NCBI GenBank assembly: GCA_003511845.1
Contig: DOIV01000004.1
Coordinates: forward strand, 1-12,921
Source of the DNA: Flavobacteriaceae bacterium
GTDB taxonomy: Bacteria; Bacteroidota; Bacteroidia; Flavobacteriales; Flavobacteriaceae
Direction of reading: 5' to 3'
DNA: 12,921 nt
A program made the translations under genes and the position numbers. The notes under the pieces were generated by a model. The model had not been told where the DNA came from and made no database searches. It saw only the letters and a program-made list of their open reading frames with translations. Below, piece after piece: positions 1 to 6,555 of this stretch (the stretch's first letter is position 1; every line of letters begins with the position of its first letter).

Positions 1-1
1 A

Positions 2-196
2 AGTGTAAAGGAAACATTAAAAAATTATTCAGGATATACCATTTCTAAAAAGGTTACTTATAGTTTGTCTAAAAACAAAAGTACAGAAAAAATATATGCT
101 TTTAGAATTGAAAGAAAAAATTATCCTTATTACCTTTTAGTAAATGAAAAAGGTAAAGTAATGGGAATAAGATCAGAAGAAGGGAATCAAAAATAA
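2..196 (+). CDS. Partial CDS, C-terminal 64 residues of an unrecognised protein
   Basis: An open frame enters from the left edge and stops at TAA (194-196), giving 64 residues rich in Lys, Tyr and Ser. The tail reads as alternating beta-strand-like segments (IYAFRIERKNYPYYLLVNEKG then KVMGIRSEE). This resembles the 'strand, turn, DxxGKV' endings of small secreted PepSY-like or beta-propeller-like Bacteroidota proteins, but that is only an impression and I do not recognise the family. The frame is supported by its lack of stops, by lysine- and glutamate-rich codon use like that of its neighbours, and by the strong hairpin terminator starting six bases after the stop. The start and N-terminus lie outside the window. 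Confidence 0.6.
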   Translation, partial: SVKETLKNYSGYTISKKVTYSLSKNKSTEKIYAFRIERKNYPYYLLVNEKGKVMGIRSEEGNQK

Positions 197-234
197 AAAA
201 AATGCTAACGAATAGTTTCGTTAGCATTTTTTTT
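197..234. terminator. Bidirectional rho-independent terminator between convergent genes
   Basis: There is a perfect 11-bp inverted repeat, ATGCTAACGAA (202-212) and TTCGTTAGCAT (217-227), with a 4-base loop. An A run lies to its left and a T run to its right, so on either strand the hairpin is followed by a U tract. It sits between the plus-strand partial gene ending at 196 and the lptB stop codon at 233-235, and would stop transcription from both sides. The T run reaches the lptB stop codon itself. Confidence 0.93.
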
Positions 235-973
235 ATTTAAATGATTTTGCTTTTTTAAGCTCAAAACTTTCACCTAAATATACTTTTCTAACCATCTCAT
301 CTTCTGCTAATTCTTGTGGTGTACCTTCTTTTAAAATACCACCTTCAAACATTAAATAGGTCTTGTCTGTAATCGCTAATGTTTCTTGAACATTATGGTC
401 GGTAATCAAGATACCAATATTCCTGTCTTTTAAATGAGAAACTATACTTTGAATATCTTCAACTGCAATTGGGTCAACACCTGCAAATGGTTCATCTAAA
501 AGTATGAATTTTGGGTCAGAAGCTAAAGCTCTAGCAATCTCAGTTCTTCTTCGTTCACCACCTGATAATAAATCTCCACGGTTTTTACGAACATGACCTA
601 AACTAAATTCATCTATTAAAGATTCTAATTTTTCCTTTTGTTGTTTTTTTGAAAGATCAGTAAACTGTAGGACGGATAAAATATTATCTTCAACAGATAA
701 TTTTCTAAAAACTGATGCTTCTTGAGCTAAATATCCAACACCTTTTTGAGCACGTTTATACATTGAGTCATTTGTAATGTCTTCATTGTCTAAGAATATC
801 TTCCCTTCATTTGGTTTTACCATACCAACTATCATATAAAAAGAAGTGGTTTTGCCAGCTCCATTTGGTCCTAATAAACCAATAATTTCACCTTGTTCTA
901 CTTGTAAAGAAATACCTTTAACAACAGTTCTGTTGCCATATTTTTTTTGAATATTTTCTGCTCTTAAAATCAT
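233..973 (-). CDS. lptB: LPS export ABC transporter ATPase LptB
   Basis: This is the cytoplasmic ATPase of the LptB2FG complex, which extracts LPS from the inner membrane and drives it towards the Lpt bridge. The 246 residues match the family length of about 240. Visible motifs are Walker A GPNGAGKT (35-42), Q-loop Gln84 in YLAQEAS, signature LSGGE (136-140), Walker B ILLDEP (157-162) and H-loop His193 in ITDHN. YLxQEAS(V/I)F, LSGGERRR and DEPFAGVDP are LptB hallmarks that separate it from amino-acid-transport ATPases. It is the last gene of a kdsD-tatC-lptB run and starts 21 bases after the tatC stop. That gap holds TACTTTTA (979-986), one base off the -7 consensus, so an additional internal promoter is possible. 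Transcription probably ends at the hairpin at 202-227. LptF and LptG are not in the window. Confidence 0.96.
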   Translation of the reverse strand: MILRAENIQKKYGNRTVVKGISLQVEQGEIIGLLGPNGAGKTTSFYMIVGMVKPNEGKIFLDNEDITNDSMYKRAQKGVGYLAQEASVFRKLSVEDNILSVLQFTDLSKKQQKEKLESLIDEFSLGHVRKNRGDLLSGGERRRTEIARALASDPKFILLDEPFAGVDPIAVEDIQSIVSHLKDRNIGILITDHNVQETLAITDKTYLMFEGGILKEGTPQELAEDEMVRKVYLGESFELKKAKSFK

Positions 974-994
974 AAATGTAAAAGTAGTGAAATT

Positions 995-1810
995 TTACAG
1001 CTTGGCTACTGCTTTTTTCTCTTTACGGATAACCAATTTAGATATTAGAATACTTATTTCATATAATATAACCATCGGTATTGCCACTATAAACTGACTG
1101 ATAATGTCTGGAGGTGTGATGATAGCGGCTAAAATTAACACCAAAACGAATGCATATTTTCTGTTTTTCCTCAAAAAAGCAGGAGTAACTAATCCCATTT
1201 TAGTTAAAAAATAGATAACAATTGGCATTTCAAAAATTAATCCAGCAGCTAAGACTGAAGCTCTAAGTAAACCTATATAAGAACTTAAATCAATATTATT
1301 ATTTATTTCATCAGCCACTCTGTATGATCCTAAAAAATTGATTGAAAGAGGAGTAATTAAATAATAACCAAACAAAACACCTAGAAAGAATAAGAATGAA
1401 GAGGCTATAATAAAAGCTTTAGCACTTTTTCTTTCTTTTTGGTACAATGCGGGTTTAATAAACTTCCATATTTCCCATAAAATAAATGGAAAAGCAACGA
1501 TAAACCCAACGGTAATTGATGTCCAAATATGAGCAGAAAACTGTCCAGACATGGTTCTACTTTGAACGATAAATGGAATTTCATCAATACATAACCCGTC
1601 AGTTCCTAATCTTTTAGAGATTGCACATAAAGTTCTGTAGGTTATAAAAGAAGGGTTTTTTGGAAGTAAAATAATTTTATTAAAAATAAAATTTTTCATT
1701 AAAAAAGCAACTGTACTTGTAATTAGAATAGCTACAACTGAGCGTACTAATGTCCATCTTAAAGCTTCAAGATGGTTTAGAAATGACATATCATTTTGTT
1801 CTTTTGACAT
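995..1810 (-). CDS. tatC: Twin-arginine translocase subunit TatC
   Basis: This is the polytopic core of the Tat pathway, which recognises twin-arginine signal peptides and exports folded proteins. The 271 residues fit the family, with six hydrophobic segments (about 22-38, 95-115, 131-153, 183-205, 219-235 and 239-258). Conserved pieces are the N-terminal FLNHLEALRW (10-19), PALYxxER before TM3, FEMPIVIYFLTKMGLV at the TM4/5 region and the late ITPPDxxSQ. Two features stand out. The cytoplasmic N-terminal motif is HLEALR where E. coli has HLIELR, so the signal-binding Glu position is Ala. The first periplasmic loop is also expanded (about 45-90) and carries Cys62 and Cys74. One base separates its ATG from the kdsD stop, so the two are probably translationally coupled. 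No tatA/B lies nearby. Confidence 0.95.
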   Translation of the reverse strand: MSKEQNDMSFLNHLEALRWTLVRSVVAILITSTVAFLMKNFIFNKIILLPKNPSFITYRTLCAISKRLGTDGLCIDEIPFIVQSRTMSGQFSAHIWTSITVGFIVAFPFILWEIWKFIKPALYQKERKSAKAFIIASSFLFFLGVLFGYYLITPLSINFLGSYRVADEINNNIDLSSYIGLLRASVLAAGLIFEMPIVIYFLTKMGLVTPAFLRKNRKYAFVLVLILAAIITPPDIISQFIVAIPMVILYEISILISKLVIRKEKKAVAKL

Positions 1811-1811
1811 C

Positions 1812-2780
1812 TTATATAATTCCTTCTTTTAATAAATCATGTAAATGAACGATACCTTTATAAGTGTCATTATCACTAACAAGTAATTGAGTTATATTGT
1901 TACTCTCCATAATGCTTAGTGCTTTTACAGCCATGGTATCTGAGTTAATTGTTTTAGGGTTTTGTCCCATAATATCTTTTGCGGTTAAAGACATAAAATT
2001 AAAATTATTTTTTAGCATTCTCCTAATGTCACCATCAGTAATTATGCCAATAATTTTGTTATTTTCTACAACAGCTGTTGCACCTAAACGTTTTTCGGAA
2101 ATTTCGATAATTACATCAGAAATAGCATCACTAGGTTTTACTTTCGGAGCAGCATTATTTAAAATCAAATTATTTACTCGAAGAAATAAACGCTTACCGA
2201 GAGTTCCTCCAGGATGGTATTTTGCAAAATCTTTACTACCAAAATCTCTCATTTCTAATAAACAAACAGCTAAGGCATCACCCATAACCAATTGAGCTGT
2301 CGTACTAGTGGTTGGAGCTAAGTTATTAGGACAAGCTTCTTGTGCAACAGTTGTATTTAGAATAAAATCTGCTTGTTCAGCCAAAAATGATTTTATATTG
2401 CCAGTAATGGCAATAATTTTATTTTTTGAATCTTTAATTAAAGAGACAAGAACTTTTATTTCTGGAGTATTTCCACTTTTAGAAATACAAATTACAACAT
2501 CATCTTTTTGTACAATGCCTAAATCACCATGAATTGCATCAGCAGCATGCATAAAAATAGAAGGGGTGCCTGTAGAATTTAAAGTCGCAACAATTTTTGA
2601 GGCTATATTTGCACTTTTCCCAATTCCGGTAACAATAACTCTGCCTTTAGACTTTAATATAAAATTAATTGCATTTTCAAAATTTTTGTCTAAAAAATTT
2701 ATTAAATTCGCTATTGCTTTGCTTTCTATAGTAATAGTTTGTTTGGCAATTTCTAAAATATTTTTCTTTGTGTTCTGCAT
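1812..2780 (-). CDS. kdsD: D-arabinose 5-phosphate isomerase (KdsD/KpsF/GutQ family)
   Basis: It interconverts D-ribulose 5-phosphate and D-arabinose 5-phosphate in the cytoplasm, the first committed step to Kdo for LPS inner core. The 322 residues show the full architecture: a SIS domain (about 45-180) followed by two CBS domains (about 205-262 and 268-320). Family signatures are TGIGKSxxIA (51-60), HGDLG (84-88), ISKSGNTPEI (99-108), STTAxLVMGDALA (159-171) and HPGGxLGKRL (189-198), whose His is the conserved active-site residue. The CBS pair carries IIGIITDGDIRR (243-254). The start ATG has no visible Shine-Dalgarno sequence. A TACATTTG promoter element lies 52 bases upstream and probably drives the three-gene kdsD-tatC-lptB operon. 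KdsD and LptB both serve LPS, which makes TatC the functional outsider. Confidence 0.95.
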   Translation of the reverse strand: MQNTKKNILEIAKQTITIESKAIANLINFLDKNFENAINFILKSKGRVIVTGIGKSANIASKIVATLNSTGTPSIFMHAADAIHGDLGIVQKDDVVICISKSGNTPEIKVLVSLIKDSKNKIIAITGNIKSFLAEQADFILNTTVAQEACPNNLAPTTSTTAQLVMGDALAVCLLEMRDFGSKDFAKYHPGGTLGKRLFLRVNNLILNNAAPKVKPSDAISDVIIEISEKRLGATAVVENNKIIGIITDGDIRRMLKNNFNFMSLTAKDIMGQNPKTINSDTMAVKALSIMESNNITQLLVSDNDTYKGIVHLHDLLKEGII

Positions 2781-2831
2781 CAGAAAAAATAAAAAATTTA
2801 AGAATTAAAAATAAAGTAGTATCTTTAGTTG

Positions 2832-2839
2832 CAAATGTA
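2832..2839 (-). promoter_or_regulatory. Predicted -7 promoter element of the kdsD-tatC-lptB operon
   Basis: Read on the minus strand this is TACATTTG followed by CA, an exact match to the Bacteroidota sigma-A -7 consensus TAnnTTTG. It lies 52 bases upstream of the kdsD ATG. No TTG is found at the usual 17-23 base upstream spacing, so the -33 half is weak or absent. It falls within the 89-base divergent region shared with recQ. Confidence 0.65.
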
Positions 2840-2869
2840 TCTAAAATTATAGATAAATAATAAATCAGA

Positions 2870-5065
2870 GTGACAAATTTAAACTTACGAGAAGCCTTAA
2901 AGAAATATTTCGGTTTCAATCAATTTAAAGGCTTACAAGAACCAGTAATTACAAGTATCATGAATAGAGAAGATACTTTTGTAATTATGCCAACAGGTGG
3001 AGGTAAATCTTTATGCTACCAATTACCAGCATTAATTCAAGAAGGTACGGCAATAGTTGTATCTCCATTGATAGCTTTAATGAAAAATCAAGTTGATGCC
3101 ATACGTGGTATATCTACCAATGACGGTATTGCACATGTTTTAAATTCTTCTTTAAATAAAGGAGAAATAAATCAAGTTAAAGAAGATATAATTAATGGTG
3201 TTACTAAATTACTTTACGTTGCTCCAGAATCTTTAGCAAAAGAAGAATATATAGAATTCTTAAAAACTCAAAAAATATCTTTTGTTGCGATTGATGAAGC
3301 TCATTGTATTTCAGAATGGGGACATGATTTTAGACCAGAGTATAGAAATTTAAAAAGTATTATTCTAAAGATTGATGATGTGCCAATTATAGGGTTGACT
3401 GCTACAGCTACACCTAAAGTTCAAGAAGATATTTTAAAGAATTTAGGGATGACAGACGCTACAACTTATAAAGCGTCATTTAATAGACCAAATTTGTTTT
3501 ATGAGGTTAGACCAAAAACTAAAGATATTGAAAAAGACATTATTAGGTTTGTTAGAGGTTATAAAGGAAAGTCTGGTATTATTTATTGCTTGAGTAGAAA
3601 AAAAGTGTCAGAAATTGCTCAAGTATTACAAGTTAATGATATTAAGGCTGTACCCTATCATGCAGGCTTAGATGCCAAAACTAGAGCCAAACATCAAGAT
3701 ATGTTCATCATGGAAGATATTGATGTCGTTGTGGCAACAATAGCATTTGGAATGGGAATTGACAAGCCAGATGTACGTTTTGTGATTCATCATGACATTC
3801 CTAAAAGTTTAGAAAGTTATTATCAAGAAACAGGTAGAGGAGGTAGAGATGGAGGCGAGGGACATTGTTTGGCTTTTTATGCTTATAAAGATATTGAAAA
3901 GCTAGAGAAATTTTTATCAGGTAAACCTGTTGCTGAACAAGAAATTGGTCATGCATTACTGCAAGAAGTAGTATCATATGCAGAAACGTCAATGTCTAGG
4001 CGTAAGTTTTTATTACATTATTTTGGTGAAGAATTTGATGGTGTAAATGGTGATGGGGCAGATATGGATGATAATGTGAGAAATCCGAAAACAAGAATTG
4101 AAGCTAAAGATGAAGTGAAAATTTTATTGGAAGTTATAAGAGATACCAATGAAGAATATAAGTCAAAAGAAGTTGTCAATACAATAATTGGGAATTCAAA
4201 TACTTTGTTGAAGTCTAGAAGAACAGATGCTCAGTCTTTTTTTGGGGTTGGAAGTAATAAAGAAGCTCTTTATTGGATGGCTTTAATCCGTCAGGTACTG
4301 GTTGCAGGTTATTTAGCTAAAGAAATAGAACAATATGGTGTTTTGAAATTAAAAGATAAAGGTTTGGACTTTATTAAAAACCCAATATCCTTTTTGATGA
4401 CTGAAGACCATTCTTATGAGAAGGGAGATACCACTGGTATTGTCACCAATGCAAAAGGTTTAGGTGGAGGAGGAACTAATGAGAAGTTAATGGCAATGCT
4501 TAAAGATTTACGAAAGAAGGTTAGTAAACAAAAAAACGTACCTCCTTTTGTAGTTTTTCAAGATCCGTCTTTAGAAGATATGACTTTTAAATACCCTATA
4601 ACAATTGAAGAACTTTCAAATGTATATGGTGTTGGCGATGGTAAAGCTAAAAAATTCGGAAAGCAATTTATTGAATTGATTCAGAGATATGTTGATGATA
4701 ATAATATTGAAAAAATGGAAGATTTGGTAGTGAAAACTACAGGTACAAACTCTGCGTTTAAATTATTCATTATTCAGAATACTGATAGAAAATTACCTTT
4801 AATTGATATTGCCAAATCAAAAGGGCAAACCATGGCAGAGTTGATTACTGAAATGGAACGAATTATTTATTCAGGCACAAAATTAAATATAAACTACTGT
4901 CTTGATAACTTGTTAGATGAAGATCAACAAGAAGAGATTTACGATTATTTTATGGAAGCTGAGTCCGATAAAATTCAAGAAGCACTTGATGAATTTGATG
5001 GTGAGTATGATGAAGAAGAATTAAGATTAGTGCGTATCAGGTTTATTAGTGAAGTGGCTAATTAA
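2870..5065 (+). CDS. recQ: ATP-dependent DNA helicase RecQ, Bacteroidota type
   Basis: This is a 3'-5' superfamily 2 DNA helicase for recombination and fork repair. The 731 residues show helicase motifs MPTGGGKS (40-47), DEAH (142-145), TATAT (178-182) and QETGRGGRDG (319-328), then an RQC-like region (about 370-505), an HRDC domain (about 535-612, with PITIEELSNVYGVGDGKAKKFG) and a C-terminal helix-turn-helix plus acidic tail (about 640-731). The E. coli zinc site (CRR then CxxCxxC) is aligned here by Ser376, Ala397, Asp400 and Val403, so all four cysteines are missing. The start is GTG at 2870. An in-frame TAA three codons upstream excludes a longer reading, and the residues right after it match the family's usual N-terminus. 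A possible promoter, TATCTTTA (2820-2827), is one base off consensus. The stop overlaps that of the convergent transporter gene. Confidence 0.96.
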   Translation: MTNLNLREALKKYFGFNQFKGLQEPVITSIMNREDTFVIMPTGGGKSLCYQLPALIQEGTAIVVSPLIALMKNQVDAIRGISTNDGIAHVLNSSLNKGEINQVKEDIINGVTKLLYVAPESLAKEEYIEFLKTQKISFVAIDEAHCISEWGHDFRPEYRNLKSIILKIDDVPIIGLTATATPKVQEDILKNLGMTDATTYKASFNRPNLFYEVRPKTKDIEKDIIRFVRGYKGKSGIIYCLSRKKVSEIAQVLQVNDIKAVPYHAGLDAKTRAKHQDMFIMEDIDVVVATIAFGMGIDKPDVRFVIHHDIPKSLESYYQETGRGGRDGGEGHCLAFYAYKDIEKLEKFLSGKPVAEQEIGHALLQEVVSYAETSMSRRKFLLHYFGEEFDGVNGDGADMDDNVRNPKTRIEAKDEVKILLEVIRDTNEEYKSKEVVNTIIGNSNTLLKSRRTDAQSFFGVGSNKEALYWMALIRQVLVAGYLAKEIEQYGVLKLKDKGLDFIKNPISFLMTEDHSYEKGDTTGIVTNAKGLGGGGTNEKLMAMLKDLRKKVSKQKNVPPFVVFQDPSLEDMTFKYPITIEELSNVYGVGDGKAKKFGKQFIELIQRYVDDNNIEKMEDLVVKTTGTNSAFKLFIIQNTDRKLPLIDIAKSKGQTMAELITEMERIIYSGTKLNINYCLDNLLDEDQQEEIYDYFMEAESDKIQEALDEFDGEYDEEELRLVRIRFISEVAN

Positions 5066-5760
5066 TGAACATGAATAGTTAACCATTGTGTACTTACAAA
5101 AGCAATAGAAAAACCTAACAATACTGCAATAAACTTCTGAATATTAAATTGATGGTTTTTTGTGCTCTCAAATAATATAGCTGTGGCTATATGTAAGAAA
5201 ATTCCGATAATTATTGCGGTTATTTCTGTGTGATAAGTATTAAAAAAAGAAGTTTCATTACTGATTAACAAACCTAAAGGACTCATCAAAGCAAAACAGG
5301 CCATAAATAAATAAATTGAACTTCTTTTAAGTTCTGACTGTAATAAAAATATAAAAAGCACAATAGTAATGGGTATTTTATGTACAACGATTGCCCACAA
5401 TAATAAATTACTATTCACAGTGCCTAATGGAATTCCTTCTAAAAAAGCATGTAAACTTAAACTGATAAAAAGTAGCCACGGAATTCCTTTAGTGTGCGGA
5501 TGAATATGTACATGTCCATGTTCAGCTCCTTTTGAAAAAAATTCAAGAATGGTTTGTATCAAAATTCCGATAAGGATAAAAAGGCCAATATTTTTTTGAT
5601 GAGATTCAAATACTTCGGGTAATAAATGCAGTACAGTAATAGATAGGAGGTACGCCCCACTAAATGATAGCACAAGTTGTACAATTTTTGTTGTAGGTTT
5701 TATAACGATAACAAGAAGCACACCCAATACAACGGATATTATTAAGGCTATAAAACTCAT
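5062..5760 (-). CDS. ZIP-family divalent metal transporter
   Basis: This is a predicted inner-membrane importer for zinc or another divalent metal. The 232 residues contain about seven or eight hydrophobic segments. ZIP traits are HLLPE in TM2 (45-49), Glu73 in TM3, a histidine-rich loop (five His at alternating positions 81-89), TM4 HAFLEG (104-109) and TM5 HKIP (127-130). The usual TM5 motif HExPHE reads HKIPIT here, so both acidic positions are lost. A later LHIATAILFE (189-198) could contribute ligands. The ATG overlaps the methyltransferase stop in ATGA, and its own stop overlaps the recQ stop within TTAA. The metal cannot be read from sequence, and no Zur/Fur operator was seen. Confidence 0.85.
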   Translation of the reverse strand: MSFIALIISVVLGVLLVIVIKPTTKIVQLVLSFSGAYLLSITVLHLLPEVFESHQKNIGLFILIGILIQTILEFFSKGAEHGHVHIHPHTKGIPWLLFISLSLHAFLEGIPLGTVNSNLLLWAIVVHKIPITIVLFIFLLQSELKRSSIYLFMACFALMSPLGLLISNETSFFNTYHTEITAIIIGIFLHIATAILFESTKNHQFNIQKFIAVLLGFSIAFVSTQWLTIHVH

Positions 5761-6488
5761 TCTAAAATTAAGATTAATCGGTTTGATTTTTTACTATCAA
5801 AAGGGGTTAGGTCATAAGACCCGAATGTGTATTTTAATTCTAAACCAACTTTTTTAAAGTAATTTTTCAAAACGTCTAAAGGTAAAAATTTAATTATTTC
5901 TGTATAATGATGTGTTTGTCCATCAGCAGTAAATTCAATATTTTTTTTAATAAAATTACCATCTATAGATCTATTGATAATAAAATCTATACCGCTTTTG
6001 GTGATGGTTTCATGATTTACCATAAACTGTTGTACATAATCTACATTCATAAAATCAATGACTAAAACGCCATCTTTTTTTAAACCGTTTTTTAGGTTTT
6101 GCAAGACTTTAATATTTGTATCTTCATCATCAAAATACCCAAAACTAGTAAATAAGTTAAAAATGGCATCAAACTTTTCTTGAAAAGGCATAAGCATGTC
6201 TTGTACCTTAAATTTTAAGGTGTTATTTTCAAATTGTTTGGCGTAATCAATACTGTTTTTAGATAAATCTGCACCAACAACATTGTAATTTAAGGTGTTT
6301 AAAAATACAGAATGGCGACCTCTGCCACAGGGTAAATCAAGTATTTTACTGTTTTTTTCTAGTTTTAAAAAAGAGACTAAATGTTGCATAAAAAGCTGTG
6401 CCTCATCATCATTTCTGTCTTGATATAAAATATGATAGTATTTAGTATCAAACCACTCTTTAAACCACGCTTGTTTTTTAGAATTCAT
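5757..6488 (-). CDS. Class I SAM-dependent methyltransferase, substrate unknown
   Basis: This is a Rossmann-fold methyltransferase of 243 residues. Motif I is ILDLPCGRGRHS (49-60), an acidic residue ends beta-2 (Asp74 in VVGADLS), VQDM follows (96-99), and the motif IV region is FDAIFNLFTSFGYF (106-119). The C-terminal half has beta strands and a TEIIKFLPLDVLKNYFKKVGL segment typical of the Methyltransf_25/11 group. I chose the ATG at 6488 (MNSKKQAWF). A TTG 27 bases further upstream in frame lies inside the promoter element TACTTTTG, so it cannot be a usable start. The gene is translationally coupled to the ZIP transporter by a 4-base overlap and is divergent from rlmL. Neither neighbour identifies the substrate, which could be a small molecule. 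Confidence 0.85.
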   Translation of the reverse strand: MNSKKQAWFKEWFDTKYYHILYQDRNDDEAQLFMQHLVSFLKLEKNSKILDLPCGRGRHSVFLNTLNYNVVGADLSKNSIDYAKQFENNTLKFKVQDMLMPFQEKFDAIFNLFTSFGYFDDEDTNIKVLQNLKNGLKKDGVLVIDFMNVDYVQQFMVNHETITKSGIDFIINRSIDGNFIKKNIEFTADGQTHHYTEIIKFLPLDVLKNYFKKVGLELKYTFGSYDLTPFDSKKSNRLILILE

Positions 6489-6512
6489 TAAAATAAAAAA
6501 TAGATTTGCCTG

Positions 6513-6520
6513 CAAAAGTA
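6513..6520 (-). promoter_or_regulatory. Predicted -7 promoter element of the methyltransferase-ZIP operon
   Basis: On the minus strand this reads TACTTTTG followed by CAG, an exact TAnnTTTG match, 24 bases upstream of the chosen ATG. It is the mirror image, with one mismatch over 11 bases, of the rlmL element at 6544-6554. No TTG is seen at the usual -33 spacing. Confidence 0.65.
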
Positions 6521-6543
6521 AGCAATCAATTTATAATAATATG

Positions 6544-6551
6544 TATTTTTG
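6544..6551 (+). promoter_or_regulatory. Predicted -7 promoter element of rlmL
   Basis: TATTTTTG followed by CAG is an exact match to TAnnTTTG. Its last base is only four bases before the ATG at 6556. Transcription in this phylum usually begins a few bases after this element, so the rlmL message would be leaderless or nearly so. No clear -33 TTG is present. Confidence 0.65.
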
Positions 6552-6555
6552 CAGT

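Noticed and set aside
2677..2919. Minus-strand frame crossing the kdsD/recQ divergent region
   Set aside because: It overlaps kdsD in another frame on the same strand and spans the promoter region. Its composition looks like translated AT-rich non-coding DNA.
6489..6515. N-terminal extension of the methyltransferase from an in-frame TTG
   Set aside because: The TTG is part of the promoter element TACTTTTG, so it would lie upstream of the transcription start. The ATG at 6488 gives a normal family N-terminus.
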